Source: Monoplex corrugatus (lineage: Eukaryota; Mollusca; Gastropoda; Littorinimorpha; Ranellidae). Taken from it: DNA of 64,000 bases. How positions within the stretch are numbered: position 1 is the stretch's first letter; every line of letters starts with the position of its first letter. A program made the position numbers and the translations under genes. The notes below the pieces were generated by a model. It was not told the origin of the DNA. It saw only the letters and a list, made by a program, of their open reading frames with translations, and searched no databases. This document shows positions 1 to 11,089 of this stretch, one piece after another. The stretch lies in contig CM060312.1 in NCBI GenBank assembly GCA_030674185.1, positions 68,266,737 to 68,330,736 of the forward strand, read 5' to 3'.

Positions 1-25
1 CACCAGCCTAAAAATCAAAACTCCG

Positions 26-2299
26 ATGAAAGGAACAGCAGCAAATAATATCATCAATCAGGCACAACGAGCACTCATGAACGAACGCATCAAGCAAATC
101 AACACCCGCATCACTTGTCTGGAAGGGAAAATCCAAGACCTCGAGGAAAGACTGAGCTCTAGCACACTACCAGATGCTATGCTCTCCGAAATCAAAGAGT
201 GGCTAAACAACACACGACGAATAGAATGGGACAAAGTACGCCAACGCCATCGAAAGAAATTCGAACTTCTAGCACCAAAAAACAACAGGAGACAACAGAA
301 TGACAAAAGCGAGATTACACCTGTACCGGAAGAAACAAAAAGAAAGACCAAAGAGAGGTGGGTGATCAATCTATCAGATCGCCAACTCACTAAACCTGAA
401 CAGGAAGTACTAGAGAAAGGACTAAATTTCGCCGTAGCCCCTAACAAGCTTCCAGTGGTAGACCTCATCACAAGCATTGAAACAGCTTGCAGGTATATTG
501 GCCCTAATTCAGAAGAAGCCACACACTTAAGATCAGACTGTGTCAGAATCATGAAACAGGCCAAACTACCGAAATCCAACTTAACACCGGACCAAAGACG
601 GGCTCTGGCGGATTTAAAGAACGAACACGCCACGATGATCCTACCAGCTGACAAAGGTCGTGCCACAGTCATCATGCCTAGACCCATGTACTATGAGAAG
701 GCAAGCAAACTTCTGGAAGATACTACAACATATGAACGCCTCAAGAAAGATCCTACTTCCAAGTTTTCCAACAAACTGAAAGACACACTGAAACGCCTGA
801 AAGAGACGGACCGCCTGTCATTAGAACAGTACAGGAAATTATACCCAACTGTGTCCGACGTCCCCAAGTTCTATGGTCTACCCAAAGTCCACAAGAAAGA
901 AGTCCCCCTCCGTCCCATAGTCGCATCCAGAGGTTCCATCATGTATGAGACGGCTAGATTTGTGGCGGACATCCTATCACCTCTCGTAGGACACACAGAT
1001 CATCACATCCACAACAGTGCTGACCTAGTGGAAAAACTGAGTAACTACACCCTCGCTCATGATGAACTCCTTGTGTCATATGATGTCTCTGCCCTATTTA
1101 CCAGCGTACCAGTGAAAGAAAGCATAGAGATCATACGCCGAAGGTTACAAAACGACCAAACCCTCCACCAACGTACATCTCTCACAGTGGACGACGTATG
1201 TGAACTCTTGTCCTGCTGCCTCACCACCACCTACTTCACCTTCCAAGGTGAATTCTACTAACAAAAAGAAGGAGCAGCCATGGGCTCCCCAGTAAGCCCA
1301 ATAGTAGCCAACCTGTTCATGGAGGATTTTGAAGAGAAAGCATTGGCTTCTTTCCACTCCCCACCACGATACTGGGGGCGCTACGTAGACGACACCATGA
1401 CTATCCTCCCCCAGCAACTGGTCGAACAGTTCACAGAACATCTGAACAACCAACACCCAGCCATCAAATTCACGAGGGAAGTGGAACAGAACAACTCCAT
1501 AGCCATGCTGGACACCCTCATCACCAGAACTGATGGCATTCTATCCTTCTCGGTCTACCGTAAACCAACTCATACGGACCAATATTTACAGTTCGACAGC
1601 CACCAGCCCCTTGAACACAAACTGGGAGTGATTCGAACCCTTACCCACAGAGCTAACACCATATGCAGTACCCAAGAGGCAAAAGACAAGGAGACAAACC
1701 ACCTGAAAAAAGTGCTCACCATCTCGGGCTACAAAAAGTGGGCCTGGAACAGCCCGGGAGGCAGGAAATCCAACACCGCATCCCAACAGCCAGTGAAACA
1801 ACACCAGCGCAAGGGACACATCACCATCCCATACGTAGGAGGTGTGAGTGACGCTCTGTCCAGAAAGATCAGAAAACTGGGGGTGGCTGTACATTCCAAA
1901 CCTTCCAACACCATACGCAGCCAGCTGGTCACCCCCAAGGACAAAACCAGCAAACTCGACAAAGCTGGCATTATATACAGAATAGACTGCCAGGACTGTA
2001 ACCAACATTATGTCGGTGAAACTGAACGCCCCCTTCAGAAGAGACTAACAGAACACAAGAGGGACTCTTCTCCAGTAGGAGCTCACCTACACGCCGAAAA
2101 ACATCAATTCAGTGCGGACAATGTCAACATCCTGGACAGAGAAAATAAGTGGTTCCAGCGAGGAGTCAAGGAGGCCATCTACATCGCAGCCACCAACCCC
2201 CCGCTCAACAGGGACCGGGGCCGTTACACCCTGCCCCCGGTGTACCATTCTCTGATTCGATCTCGTGAACTGGGTTCATCCCATGTTCGCGAGATCTGA
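26..2299 (+). pseudogene. PLE reverse transcriptase / GIY-YIG endonuclease, one nonsense codon
   Basis: Single frame from ATG at 26 to TGA at 2297-2299, interrupted only by TAA at 1259-1261. The downstream part (ATG at 1280) is in the same frame, so it is a point nonsense and not a frameshift. Seen in order: coiled N-terminal region; ADKGRATVIM (about residue 210); YGLPKVHKK; RT motif A SYDVSALFTSVPV with Asp353; motif B AAMGSPVSPIVANLF just after the stop; motif C RYVDDTM with Asp455-Asp456; RKPTHTDQY; then GIY-YIG from about residue 648 (GIIYRIDC, then HYVGETERPLQKRLTEHK) with a CxxC pair between the two motif halves and a late Asn in NPPLNRDRG. The product would prime and copy its own RNA at a nicked target. 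The stop falls immediately before motif B, so any product would lack the catalytic core. The ATG start is arbitrary because the frame is open upstream. Confidence 0.9.
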
Positions 2300-2327
2300 G
2301 TAGAGATTCACGCAGACAGCATTAGAG

Positions 2328-2362
2328 CGCTGACGAAGATGGCGAGAACGCCATCGAAAGCT
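2328..2362 (+). other. Hammerhead-core-like hairpin in the PLE 3' trailer
   Basis: About 30 bp after the PLE stop, CTGACGA (2330-2336, matching the hammerhead CUGANGA box) is followed by A, a perfect 7-bp stem GATGGCG/CGCCATC with AGAA loop (2338-2355), and GAAA (2356-2359). This is the core plus helix II layout of a hammerhead ribozyme. PLEs are known to carry hammerhead motifs. Against it: there is an extra A before helix II, and I could not identify a clean helix III with a UH cleavage site. A hairpin GCTAC/GTAGC (2360-2379) follows the GAAA. It may be an active ribozyme, a degenerate one, or only a conserved trailer hairpin. Confidence 0.4.
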
Positions 2363-2444
2363 ACGGAACTGTGAGTAGCGATTTTTACACTGTTGGGAGA
2401 CCTTGTTCTTCAAAATGTTTCAATTTGTTTTCATTTTTTTAAAA

Positions 2445-2655
2445 TCCGTTGTATGATAGATTGGATGGAGTGGTTAACGCCAGGGGCATCTCCTTAGATT
2501 TTGTGCATGAATGCATATATGTATATAAAACAAAATTAAATATGTATATATACTTCATTTTGTTTTGCTTTTTTCCTGTTGAAATATTGTGTTTTGAATC
2601 GGTTATAGCTCTGATATGGCTCTACGCGGTTGGCAGGTCTTTCAAGAAAAGTAAC
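2445..2655 (+). repeat. Family A dispersed repeat, copy 1 (3' part)
   Basis: Matches the 3' third of a repeat recurring at about ten other places. Diagnostic parts are a GATAAATTGGACGGAGTGGT-like start, CAACGCCAGGGGCAT, a T-rich stretch ending in CCTGTTGAA, then GTTATAGCCCTGATATGGCT. This copy ends in a diverged tail and lies directly behind the PLE. Confidence 0.75.
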
Positions 2656-2679
2656 AATAACAGTAAAACATGTTATTAC

Positions 2680-3250
2680 TGTGCCTGTTTTCTGAAACGA
2701 CATCAGTGTCATTGTAAAACATAACTCAGAAAATGGCAACAGTATTTTAAAAGCTCAGAAAAATGGGAAAGCGTGTTTGCATAACAGTCAACCATACGAC
2801 TGTGGTAGTGAATAATAGAAGAGCTGAGAAGCACGTTACGAAAATATCTGCTGACAGATGGAGAATTCCTTCTCTCTTCACCTTCATTTCCTATTCTTTC
2901 ATACAGAGAGGAAAGGTCGATGGAAAATCAGTAGTTCCCAGCAGCTCCTCCTCTGCATACAGAATACAAACATCAAGCAGCCAGTCAGGAGAACACATAC
3001 ATTCTTCTTGTCTCCTCCTGTCGAAGCTGACCTCTGTCCTCCCATACATGCATACATGTAACAACAACAGATCTGTAGCAAAGGAACTGGCCACCAACAT
3101 CATCACTGAGTTTCGTCATGCATGTGCAGATTTTTTTCTTCCAGAGCTTTGACAATTTCAGTGTTTTATAGTATGCGAAGAAATTTGTATTAGCTAAATC
3201 CATTAAATCAAAAGACGATTTTTAAGCTTATTTGTTGCACATCATTTCAT
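2680..3250 (+). repeat. Duplication block D, copy 1
   Basis: Aligns by eye with 29180-29960 on the same strand. Shared landmarks are an ACATCAGTGTCA segment near 2700 (29200), CATACAGAGAGGA (2901 and 29528), GATGGAAAATCA, CCAGCAGC, and a following ATGTAACAA(C/T)(A/C)ACAGA segment. Identity looks like 65-80% in the best parts. It is the first of nine collinear paired blocks. No coding frame is conserved between the copies. Confidence 0.6.
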
Positions 3251-4140
3251 TGAGTAACCCACTAAACATAATGTAGTTTATCTGCAAAATAACTTCAGCG
3301 TACAAACGGTTCGTTGTTCTGACTGCATCCTGAAATGTACCGTGACTAGACAGTTGTGCCAACATAGCATACACTGAGACGGGAGTTGGCACAAGGCTAA
3401 ACTAATTTGCAGGGTTAAAGTGGCTAGTCTATTTCTTTCAGATCTGTGGTAAGTACCCCTGTGCAAATAGCACGTGCCATTCAGCTATGGCAACCAGAGA
3501 TGTCGTGCTGCTTGCCTTTGCGGATTCCATAGTTATCCCGCCTCCCCCCCCCCCCCCCCCCCCCAAGCATTTGCAGGTTAGGACAGTTACTTTCTTGCTT
3601 ATGTAAGGAAAAATTAAGGTTGTTACAGATTTTTTGAATATTTGTAAATAAACGAAGAAAAAGGTAAAAAAAATAGTTACTCCATATCTACTATTTCTCG
3701 TTTTACTGAACAGCAGATGGAAATGATTTTTCTGTGAATATATTTTGTCTTGTCTTGAGTTGTTCTTTGCATTACTGCAATGAGCTTTGAGACAGATCAT
3801 TTGCAGCGTTTATTTCATACTTAACCTTTTGTAACAGAATGAGTATCAAAAGAGAGCGCAGTTTCAGATTAACAAAGGAAGCAGTAAGATTACTTGAAAA
3901 AGAGGCTCTGATAGTACTTGGGGGAAATAGACTTTGATATTAACGTTTTGGTTGATAATGAGTGTTGTGCAGTTAATGTGTGGGCCAAAAATAATATCAG
4001 TTGCATAGAATCATGTGAACATGGGGGCAATATCCAAAAGAAAAGAAAAGCTTAAAAAACATTTCAGTCAAATGGAAATAGAAGATATTCATTAAAAATT
4101 GAGGACATTCTCATGTAACAGATCTGCCACGCGATTTAGG
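3251..4140. other. No gene seen; includes a 21-bp poly-C run
   Basis: AT-rich sequence with only short, unconvincing open frames. A homopolymer of 21 C lies at 3544-3564. Nothing else is recognised. Confidence 0.6.
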
Positions 4141-4222
4141 GTTATGTGTGTGTATGTGCGCGTGCATTTATGTGTGTTTATGTGTGTGTGTGCACGCGTG
4201 CGTGTGTGTTTATGTGTATGTG

Positions 4223-4281
<59 letters not shown>
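4141..4281. repeat. Compound microsatellite (TG-rich, then CT)
   Basis: Irregular TG/TATG repeats at 4144-4226 pass into an uninterrupted CT tract at 4227-4281. Open frames here are repeat translation (Ser-Leu and Cys-Val). Confidence 0.95.
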
Positions 4282-4286
<5 letters not shown>

Positions 4287-4639
4287 CATCCCCCCTCTCT
4301 CTTTCTGAGAGAAAGAGAACGGAATAATTCAAAAGAGAGAAAAACAAATACATGATGAAGTGGCAATTTCCATACTTTGGAACGCACTCTATGGGCGGCT
4401 TTGAACATACACAGCTGTACAATAGAAAGTTACGTGCACACAAATACTCTGTGAAACGATGTTCATCTAAAATTCATTTCTTTGGTTTTATGTTGTTGTT
4501 TTTTTTACTATTTGATAATTGTAGCAAAGTTGTCATTTGTGCTGGTATTTCCATTTACCCTTCTTGCTTGTTTACGAATATGCGTGTTGTTGTGTGTGGC
4601 CATGCGTGTTCATGTACATGGATATACAGGGCTGCCAAC
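4282..4639. other. No gene seen
   Basis: Between the CT tract and block N. A short GAGAGAAAGAGA remnant lies at 4306-4318; otherwise there is no recognisable feature. Confidence 0.6.
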
Positions 4640-4790
4640 TACTACGTATTGAGCGTAGCATGTTCCGCCATGCATTAGAATGTTGTACTGCTACATTCAC
4701 AATAGAATCGCTACGCTTTAGTGGAAAAAAAAAATTTTTTGAACTGATCGACGCCACAAACCAATCGATTTGAAGCGAGATGAAGTAAAA
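4640..4790 (+). repeat. Duplication block N, copy 1
   Basis: Weak but ordered similarity to 30690-30820: TATTGAG, then TGTTGT-TG-T-ACATT, then GAATC, then an A-run preceded by GTG(G/A), then ACCAAT(C/T)G(A/T)TT. The position fits the collinear series. The short length and divergence keep confidence low. Confidence 0.4.
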
Positions 4791-5340
4791 GTAAGAGATG
4801 GGTGGGAATCCCGATTGTGGAGTTTTTCTCACGCAATTGTTTATCAGCCAATCGGAGTTTTCGTTTCATGGACGTAACCCGATGGAGTTAATCATAGTAT
4901 AGTTTATATGACTCGTTTCCGTTCATGGAGAATCTTTGGCATCATCGCTATTGATCTATTTCCAAGAGTTTAACTGTTGAAAACTGAAATGGTCTCGTAC
5001 AAACGAAAAGCCAGCGATGAACATGAAGCAGAAACGAAGAAAAGGCCAACCACGCAATGTTAACCGTGAGCCGTATATGACCGAATATCCGTCAATGGAG
5101 CGATGGACGGTCGTGGCTACGTTTATAGTAGCTCTAGTGTGTGCCTACTCGACTTTACTCTTTTCGTGCGGAATGGTGCGGTTCAGGACGTTAAGAGTTT
5201 TAATTGAATTAAGGTGTGCCATGGTGAATTGACTGATGTGGTCACACCTCACGGTGGACATTGGTGTTGCTACTCTCAATTTCCATTTTGCTATGCTCAG
5301 ATAATGAAAAGGCTACTGTCAAGGTGAACCTGAAGTTGGC
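4791..5340. other. No supported gene; one 71-codon open frame
   Basis: A frame at 5017-5232 (+, ATG) gives a basic N-terminus and a hydrophobic stretch (VVATFIVALVCAYSTLLF) that could span a membrane. I recognise no family, and the size is within chance expectation, so I do not call it a gene. Confidence 0.5.
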
Positions 5341-5342
5341 AA

Positions 5343-5400
5343 GACTGTTTTATACATACATACATACATACATACATACTTACATACATGCATACTTTTC

Positions 5401-5453
<53 letters not shown>

Positions 5454-5614
5454 TATTTACATACTTACATACAAACTTTCTTACATACATACGTACATAC
5501 ATACATACATACAAACATATAAATCTATATGTGATGTGTGTGTACGTGTGTGTGTATGTGTACGTGTTTGTGTGTACGTTTGTGTGTGTGTGTGTGTGTA
5601 CTTGTGTGTGTGTA

Positions 5615-5668
<54 letters not shown>
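5343..5668. repeat. Compound microsatellite (CATA/TACA)n then (TG)n
   Basis: TACA tetranucleotide repeats with interruptions at about 5343-5517, followed by TG-rich repeats at 5530-5668, the last about 50 bp uninterrupted. The 147-residue open frame across it is repeat translation. Confidence 0.95.
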
Positions 5669-6036
5669 CGCTTAAAAGCGTATGAACATGAATTTAATGC
5701 ATAAGTGAAAAAAGTTTTCCTATAAACTTGAAATCTTAGGAGAGTGAAGCGGTAGATATCTCACAGCCAACTCCTCTCTGTCACTGGTTTACTTTTGCCA
5801 ACTTTGAAGAAAATCAGGGTAGGCTGGGTAGGCCTGAGGCTTCAACAATACAACCGTTTCCTCCTCAAAGATATGGAGACATGGGGTAAATATCTCTTGC
5901 CTGTCACATTTTTATGCGAATTTTTTCTCCCAAAATTTGGATCAGAGTCCTAAACTGATAGGAAATCGCAAAGGCGTAGCCGTCATTTAGATTGGACGTG
6001 GAGCACTTGGAGGAAAGGTGAAGAGATAATGTTTTA
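5669..6036. other. No gene seen
   Basis: Mixed-composition sequence without recognisable repeats or frames. Confidence 0.6.
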
Positions 6037-6280
6037 GGTTTGGTTTGGTTTAGTTTTTACGTCGGCACCCACCTCAGGTGATATGGCCGACAGGGATAAC
6101 CATCCCAAGCAAGTGGGGGAAGGGGGACTTACTAGTTGTATACTGACACCACCAGAACAACAATGATGTTAAGATAGGACAGCGAGAAGTCAAGTTTCAA
6201 TGTATCGCAAATCGGGATTCGGACCCACAACCATTATTATGTCAATCCGACGCTCAACCAACTGAGCTATTGAGGCCCGC
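6037..6280 (-). mobile_element. tRNA-derived SINE
   Basis: On the minus strand the 5' end (6280 downward) reads like a tRNA. The A-box-like TAGCTCAGTTGG is complementary to 6258-6269 and the B-box-like GGTCCGAATCC to 6215-6225, spaced as in a pol III type-2 promoter. A roughly 150-bp body follows, then CACCTGAGGTGGGTGCCGAC and a short (AAACC)n tail at 6037-6055. Length of about 245 bp and the repeat tail fit a SINE mobilised by a LINE. Confidence 0.75.
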
Positions 6281-6294
6281 AGTTCTAGATAATT

Positions 6295-6598
6295 TGGGCC
6301 TGTTTTTTTTATAATTATATATGTTTTAGTATCCTTAGTTATGCTTGTATTTGCATTCAGGTTTTATTATTTTAAATCTTCTGGTGATAAATTAGATGGA
6401 CTAGTCAACGCCTGGGACATATCCCTAGTATATGTGCATGAATGCATTGATATGTGTGCTTAATTTTCCTTTTCGTGTGTTCCTTTTTCCAGTGAGGTAT
6501 GGTATATATTTTGAAATGGTTATAGCCCTGATATGGCTCTGCGCAGTTGCCTGGGCTTTAAACAACAACAATAACAACAACAACAACAACAACAGTCG
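6295..6598 (+). repeat. Family A dispersed repeat, copy 2
   Basis: Starts in the segment ending TATATGTTTTAGT and continues through the GATAAATTAGATGGA core to GGTTATAGCCCTGATATGGC, GGGCTTTAAACAACAA and an (ACA)n tail (6560-6590). A simple-repeat tail at the 3' end is typical of LINE-type retroposition. Confidence 0.8.
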
Positions 6599-6599
6599 G

Positions 6600-6898
6600 G
6601 GAAAGGGAAGGAGAGGCTAGTTAATGTTGTTTTGGCTCGGTAACTTGTTCTTGTGTAAACATATAAGGAAAGAGCACCATGTTAGCGGCTAAATGAGTCA
6701 GGAAATAGACTCCAGGTTGATAGGATTGGGATTAGGGTTTTTTTTTTTTTACTTACTTCATGTCTGGTGACTGTTGTTTTTTGTTTGTATTTCTTGAAAA
6801 TCCTAATCACTGCTGTTCATGTCTATTAGCAGCTTACTGCTTACATTCCAGTCTGTTTTATAGTCTTGTTTTGTTCTGTGTTCTGTTTACCCTTTCCC

Positions 6899-6972
<74 letters not shown>

Positions 6973-7735
6973 TACAGGCGCTGAGTGTGATGTGAAAAGA
7001 TACGATAGACCACAAAAAAAGCATATTACACTCAAGCTACTTGTCAACGCCGCATGTAAATGACATTCTGAAAGCCTGGTCAGCCGGACTAATGGCACGA
7101 CAGACATCTAAAGCTTTCACGGAAAACGTGGTTATGTCCCCTCCATTCCTGCTTTTTCCATGGGGACGGGGGCGAGAGGTGAAGAAACAGCTGGCTTGGT
7201 GTCAATATTCACCGTAAAGGTTTTCTAGCCCCCAAAGTTATTCCTATCCCCATGTGCTTTGTCCTCGTACCCATTCTCCCGAAGGAAATCATGACATTGT
7301 TTAGAACAGAATAGACACATGGTTCATGGTTGTCTCTAATGTGATAAGATGTCATTATTGACCAGAACATATCGACCAGCCAAAGCAGATGTACGAAGCT
7401 ACTAAAGTGTAAAATGACCCAAACAGATGTATGGAATGATATGGAATGAGAAAAAGAAAGAAGACTATGCAATGATTAAAGTTAAAACCAACCAAATAAG
7501 ATTATGAACAACCAAATGAAGCTATAGACTAGCCAGGCATTGTTTATGATCTGATATGGTCAAACAAGACAGTGGATTTTAAGACGTGCGCGTACATGTA
7601 CATGTTCGGTTAACATAACACGTTTTGCAAGGGTTTTTATCAACATCGCTTACAAGACGCTTTGAAGCAAATACAGGGGACAAACAAGAAGCAACATACT
7701 GATAAGTTTATGAAGCAGGAAACATGTTTGTAAAT
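6600..7735 (+). repeat. Duplication block B, copy 1 (TG tract inserted)
   Basis: Best-conserved paired block; it matches 39440-40865. Shared landmarks: AATGTT-TT-TGGCT near 6624; GCGGCTTACTG-type segment at about 6830; GTAAATGACATT (7055); CAGCCGGACTAATGGCACGA (7081); AGCTGGCTTGGTGTC (7187); TTGAAGCAAATAC (7662); TACTGATAAG (7697). About 80% identity by eye around 7050-7200. A pure TG tract sits at 6901-6969. No conserved reading frame is evident, so any constraint would be non-coding. Confidence 0.75.
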
Positions 7736-7764
7736 ATCAGAAAAATGAACACAGTTAATACTTA

Positions 7765-7965
7765 TGCTGTAGACTTGACAGGAAAGCTTGAGGGAAAGAG
7801 AACATAAGGTAGACCCAGGGAGAAAATATTGGAAGGACTTGGAGGGTGGCTGAGGACAGAGAGGGTGGGAGATGTACTTGCTGCGACAAGGGATAGATTC
7901 GTGTAGAGGGCCATGAACGCCAACGCCACGCGGCAGGGCGCATGACGATGATGAGACTTGACAAA
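7765..7965 (+). pseudogene. YADD-type LINE, ORF C-terminus and 3' end
   Basis: Translation gives TGKLEGKRT, stop, GRPREKILEGL, then a segment ending VLAATRDRFV, stop, RAMNANATRQGA. This matches the C-terminus of the minus-strand relic at 55690-56550 (GRPREKILDGL, EATRDRNRWKAMITNAMWQGT). Two in-frame stops; the second replaces the Trp after ATRDR. A GATGATGA tail follows at 7949, as in the other copies. Confidence 0.75.
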
Positions 7966-8440
7966 ACTCGACTGCTGAATGATGTTTTGCTTTCGAGTTA
8001 AAAATTAAAGCAAAATATACCTACATAGATGTACACTGTTAACATTTCGTTCTCTCAAGGCTACGTAAAGAATGCGCACGTCCTATTGCATACTTAGTAA
8101 ACACCATTTGTTTCTGTGGACTTAGAAAAATGAAACTGTGCTGACATTTTACTTGTAATCATTTTTATATATTTGTAAGCATTTTATAATTGTAAAATGA
8201 TTGCAGATGTATGGTGTACAGATTTGCGTCATTGCTAGAGGAGACATGGTGTTGTGCTATTATATCAGTGATTGGTTGTCTGCCGGATATGATCGATGAA
8301 AATGAATTCCATTTGAGGATAAGTGTGAATAGGTTAAGGGGGAACCGCTCTGAACTAAGAGATTAGAGAGAAAAAGAAGAAAGGTAGCTACTCATTAGGT
8401 GAGGTAGACACATTGTCATTGACGAAGAGTACTGGCCCTC
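7966..8440. other. No gene seen
   Basis: AT-rich, no repeat or frame recognised. Confidence 0.6.
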
Positions 8441-8444
8441 TCGG

Positions 8445-8735
8445 TTCCGTATTTGTTACTGTTGTATCGACTGCGCAGAGCTATATTGGGGCTATAACCT
8501 GTTTCAAAACATACACAATGTCTCAACAGGAAAAAAAGAAGAAAAAATAAAGTACACGTATCAATGCATTCGCACAAATAATCAAAGGAGATGTCCCTGG
8601 CGTTGACCACTCTGTCCAATGTATCACTCAGGGGATTTGAAAAACATACATGAATACAAATTGAAACATAAATAAGGACACTAAAACATATATAAAAACA
8701 GGCCTAAGTTACCTAATATTGCTTCCGCATATCTC
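8445..8735 (-). repeat. Family A dispersed repeat, copy 3
   Basis: Inverted copy. Reading down from about 8735: TAAGGACACTAAAAC complement, the GATACATTGGACAGAGTGGT core (8620-8600), CAACAGGAAAAAAAG complement, and GGTTATAGCCCCAATATAGC at about 8499-8480. It is the only clearly inverted member of family A in the window, which argues against simple tandem spread. Confidence 0.8.
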
Positions 8736-9545
8736 ATTTCCCGTAAGCCAAAAATGCACTTAATACATGTACCCAGTTATTAATCCTAGGAGAAAGTACG
8801 CAAGACTTTATCAAACTCATACAGGATCGGGGAAAGGGCAGCACTGTCCACACAAAACGGCAGTAGTCCAGACAGCAGGCATCCTTAGCTTGCGGGGATG
8901 TTTTAGTCGAGCGTTAACATGATGACAATACCGCGTCTGGACCAATAGTATGTAGTAGATCGTTGCATACAGAATCGTAATTACGGTGACAGTTTAAAAC
9001 AAAATAACTACGACACTAATGATGACGCACCGGGGCCCTGTGTTCCCTCTCATGAACACGAGGTAATGTCATTGTGTACCATCATCCTTTCTGAAGTCCA
9101 ACAAAATAATTAATCACACTACCCTAAGCCAGCCTGTCATCTCCACCATCTTACATCCCATAGTCCATCCTCTGCAAATCCACCGCCAGCTTCCCAGCAC
9201 ATCACCTTTTCTCCTCTCACTCAGGCCATTACACACTATCTGCACACGCCTCCTCTTCGCATCTCCATCTTTCCAATCCGCTTTATTTTCTCATGCTGCT
9301 TCTATTTCTGATTCCGGACAAGGTCCAGAACATTCCATTTGGCGTTGCAGAAGCGTGCGCCGAGTAATCTTTGATATATACCAATGTCCTGATTGATGAT
9401 GGCTCTTGTTTTCCCCTTCTTGGCGGATTTCCATCTGTTTTCTCTGTTCCCTTTTGTGTCAAACGATCGATGGTATGATGAAAGGATTTGTTGGCGTATA
9501 TATAATTTTAAGTTTCAGTTTAATCACACTTGCCCTGGTGATGTG
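8736..9545. other. No gene seen
   Basis: Unremarkable, with a C-rich section at 9120-9260 (scattered CCACC/CATCC). No supported feature. Confidence 0.6.
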
Positions 9546-9549
9546 GTGA

Positions 9550-9900
9550 ACTCTTTCAGGATAGATAGTATCCCCACCTTCTGGAAATTCTGTGCTAGAA
9601 ATTTCCTTTTTTTTCTGTCCCTTTTTGTTTTTTGCCTGCTCCTTTGCTTTCTGTTATTTCATCCTATCATTTTATACCTTGCTGGTCCATCCACCTACAT
9701 GTGTTCCATAAAGCGTTAATACTTTCTGTTAGAATTGATAATTGGGTGCATGTAATAACTGCATTGTTGGTTGTAAGGAAACGTGATCTGTAAAAGCAAC
9801 TGTAGGTAGTTTATGGCAGTTTTTGTATATATGTTTTAGTGTACTTTAAGTTTATAATTTGTAGTAGTCGGCTGGGCGTTAAACAACAGTAATGATAATA
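9550..9900 (+). repeat. Family A dispersed repeat, copy 4 (internal deletion)
   Basis: Contains the 5' module (AGTATCCCCACCTTCTGGAA, TGTGCTAGAAATTTCC), the ATAATTGGGTGCATGT segment, and the last bases GTCGGCTGGGCGTTAAACAA followed by an AATAATAA tail. The central GATAAATTGGAC core is missing, so this copy has lost about 250 bp internally. Confidence 0.75.
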
Positions 9901-10204
9901 ATAAAAAACCGATGAAATCTAATGGTGATGCTGTGAAGTGTCACCTGTACACCTGTACTATTCTAGGACAAACAATAAAATGATTGATGCATCAGTACAG
10001 GAGTGAGAACAAACGAACGAAAGCGTTTTATTAAACATCGGCTTAGGCCATTATTCAAAACAAAGTGTGGACAGGGTGGGTGTGTCGTAAACAGTATAAT
10101 GACAGAATTACGTTATATCACAAATGTGATGGGAGGGGGAGGGGTGTTAAACCCACTTGCCCAAGCAATAAAATTGTTAACTAATCGTGAATGGATGTAG
10201 GCCT

Positions 10205-10930
10205 ACCATAATTTAAATATTTACACCATGATAGCGGAATTTCTTACGCCATGTGATTTTATACATGATACGAGTATTTGCACTGCAGTACACATAAGAT
10301 CTGTAGCGTAACGTACACAATACTTAAAACAGGAGTATTACCTATGTTATGATACACAGAATATTCAGACCATCATGCACGCAATAAATACTTATAAGAT
10401 TTCTACCATAACGTATACAATCCTTTAACCATGAAAGATATATTGATTACACTAAAATATTTACATCATGCTACACGCATGACCGTGACTTACATCGTAC
10501 TTGTACCATGAAAGATATGATAACTACGCAATGATACACAAAATATTTACACTATGCTACAGGCAATCTCTGCGCCAAGTTATATACAATATTCCGTACT
10601 GATAATGATTATACAGAGATTTATTTGCAACACGATGCAGTAACACATGCACCCTTATTCACACGATAATTACACATTTATACACATATTTGCACAGTGA
10701 TCGACGTAGCTCTGTTCTCATAGTTCTACAAATATTGTTTGTTCCAAGACAACCTGAGAATCAAAGTATAATACACATGATTGCTCCGTGATTATTTCAG
10801 TGTTCATACCAAGTCATGTGTCATATTTATGCCATGAACCATGTGTGGTGTGCACTATGATACACGTATTCCCACCATGATCCCGTAACATATGATGTCC
10901 AAACACCTGTATCACGACATACAACAACTG
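10205..10930. repeat. Old, degenerate quasi-periodic tract
   Basis: Variants of AATATTTACACCATGATACAC recur at irregular spacing (for example 10217, 10272, 10452, 10538, 10680, 10866). ACCATGA and TACAC(A/G)(A/C) words are scattered throughout. This looks like a tandem array decayed beyond a clean period. No gene. Confidence 0.5.
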
Positions 10931-11089
10931 CACCATGAAACAAAAACCGCATCATTAAAAAAAAAAAAAAAAGGCAGGGTTGCACAAACCCCACTGGCTT
11001 TTCTATGACATGATTTCATGTTATTGCTTTGCACTGCACTGCACATAGCGTTGCATTGCATTGACCTGTAGTCCACCACCTCTTCCCTT

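Larger units (their letters stand above)
1..2440 (+). mobile_element. Penelope-like retroelement (PLE), 5' end cut by window
   Basis: The interval holds one reverse transcriptase plus GIY-YIG endonuclease reading frame followed by about 140 bp of trailer. The frame is open leftward to base 2 with no stop, so the 5' part of the element lies outside the window. RT followed by a C-terminal GIY-YIG nuclease is the hallmark of endonuclease-bearing PLEs, which integrate by target-primed reverse transcription. The 3' limit near 2400-2440 is a guess: a family A repeat starts just after it. I cannot assign the clade (Penelope, Neptune, Poseidon or Nematis). One nonsense codon in about 758 codons indicates a fairly young but inactive copy. 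Confidence 0.9.

Noticed and set aside
3544..3564. Poly-C and poly-G runs (also 11980, 18989, 51575, 63011) as regulatory signals
   Set aside because: They are simple homopolymers with no associated gene; length may also be affected by sequencing error.
5017..5232. Small membrane protein of 71 residues
   Set aside because: Only one hydrophobic stretch and chance-compatible length; no family recognised and no clear partner in duplication copy 2.
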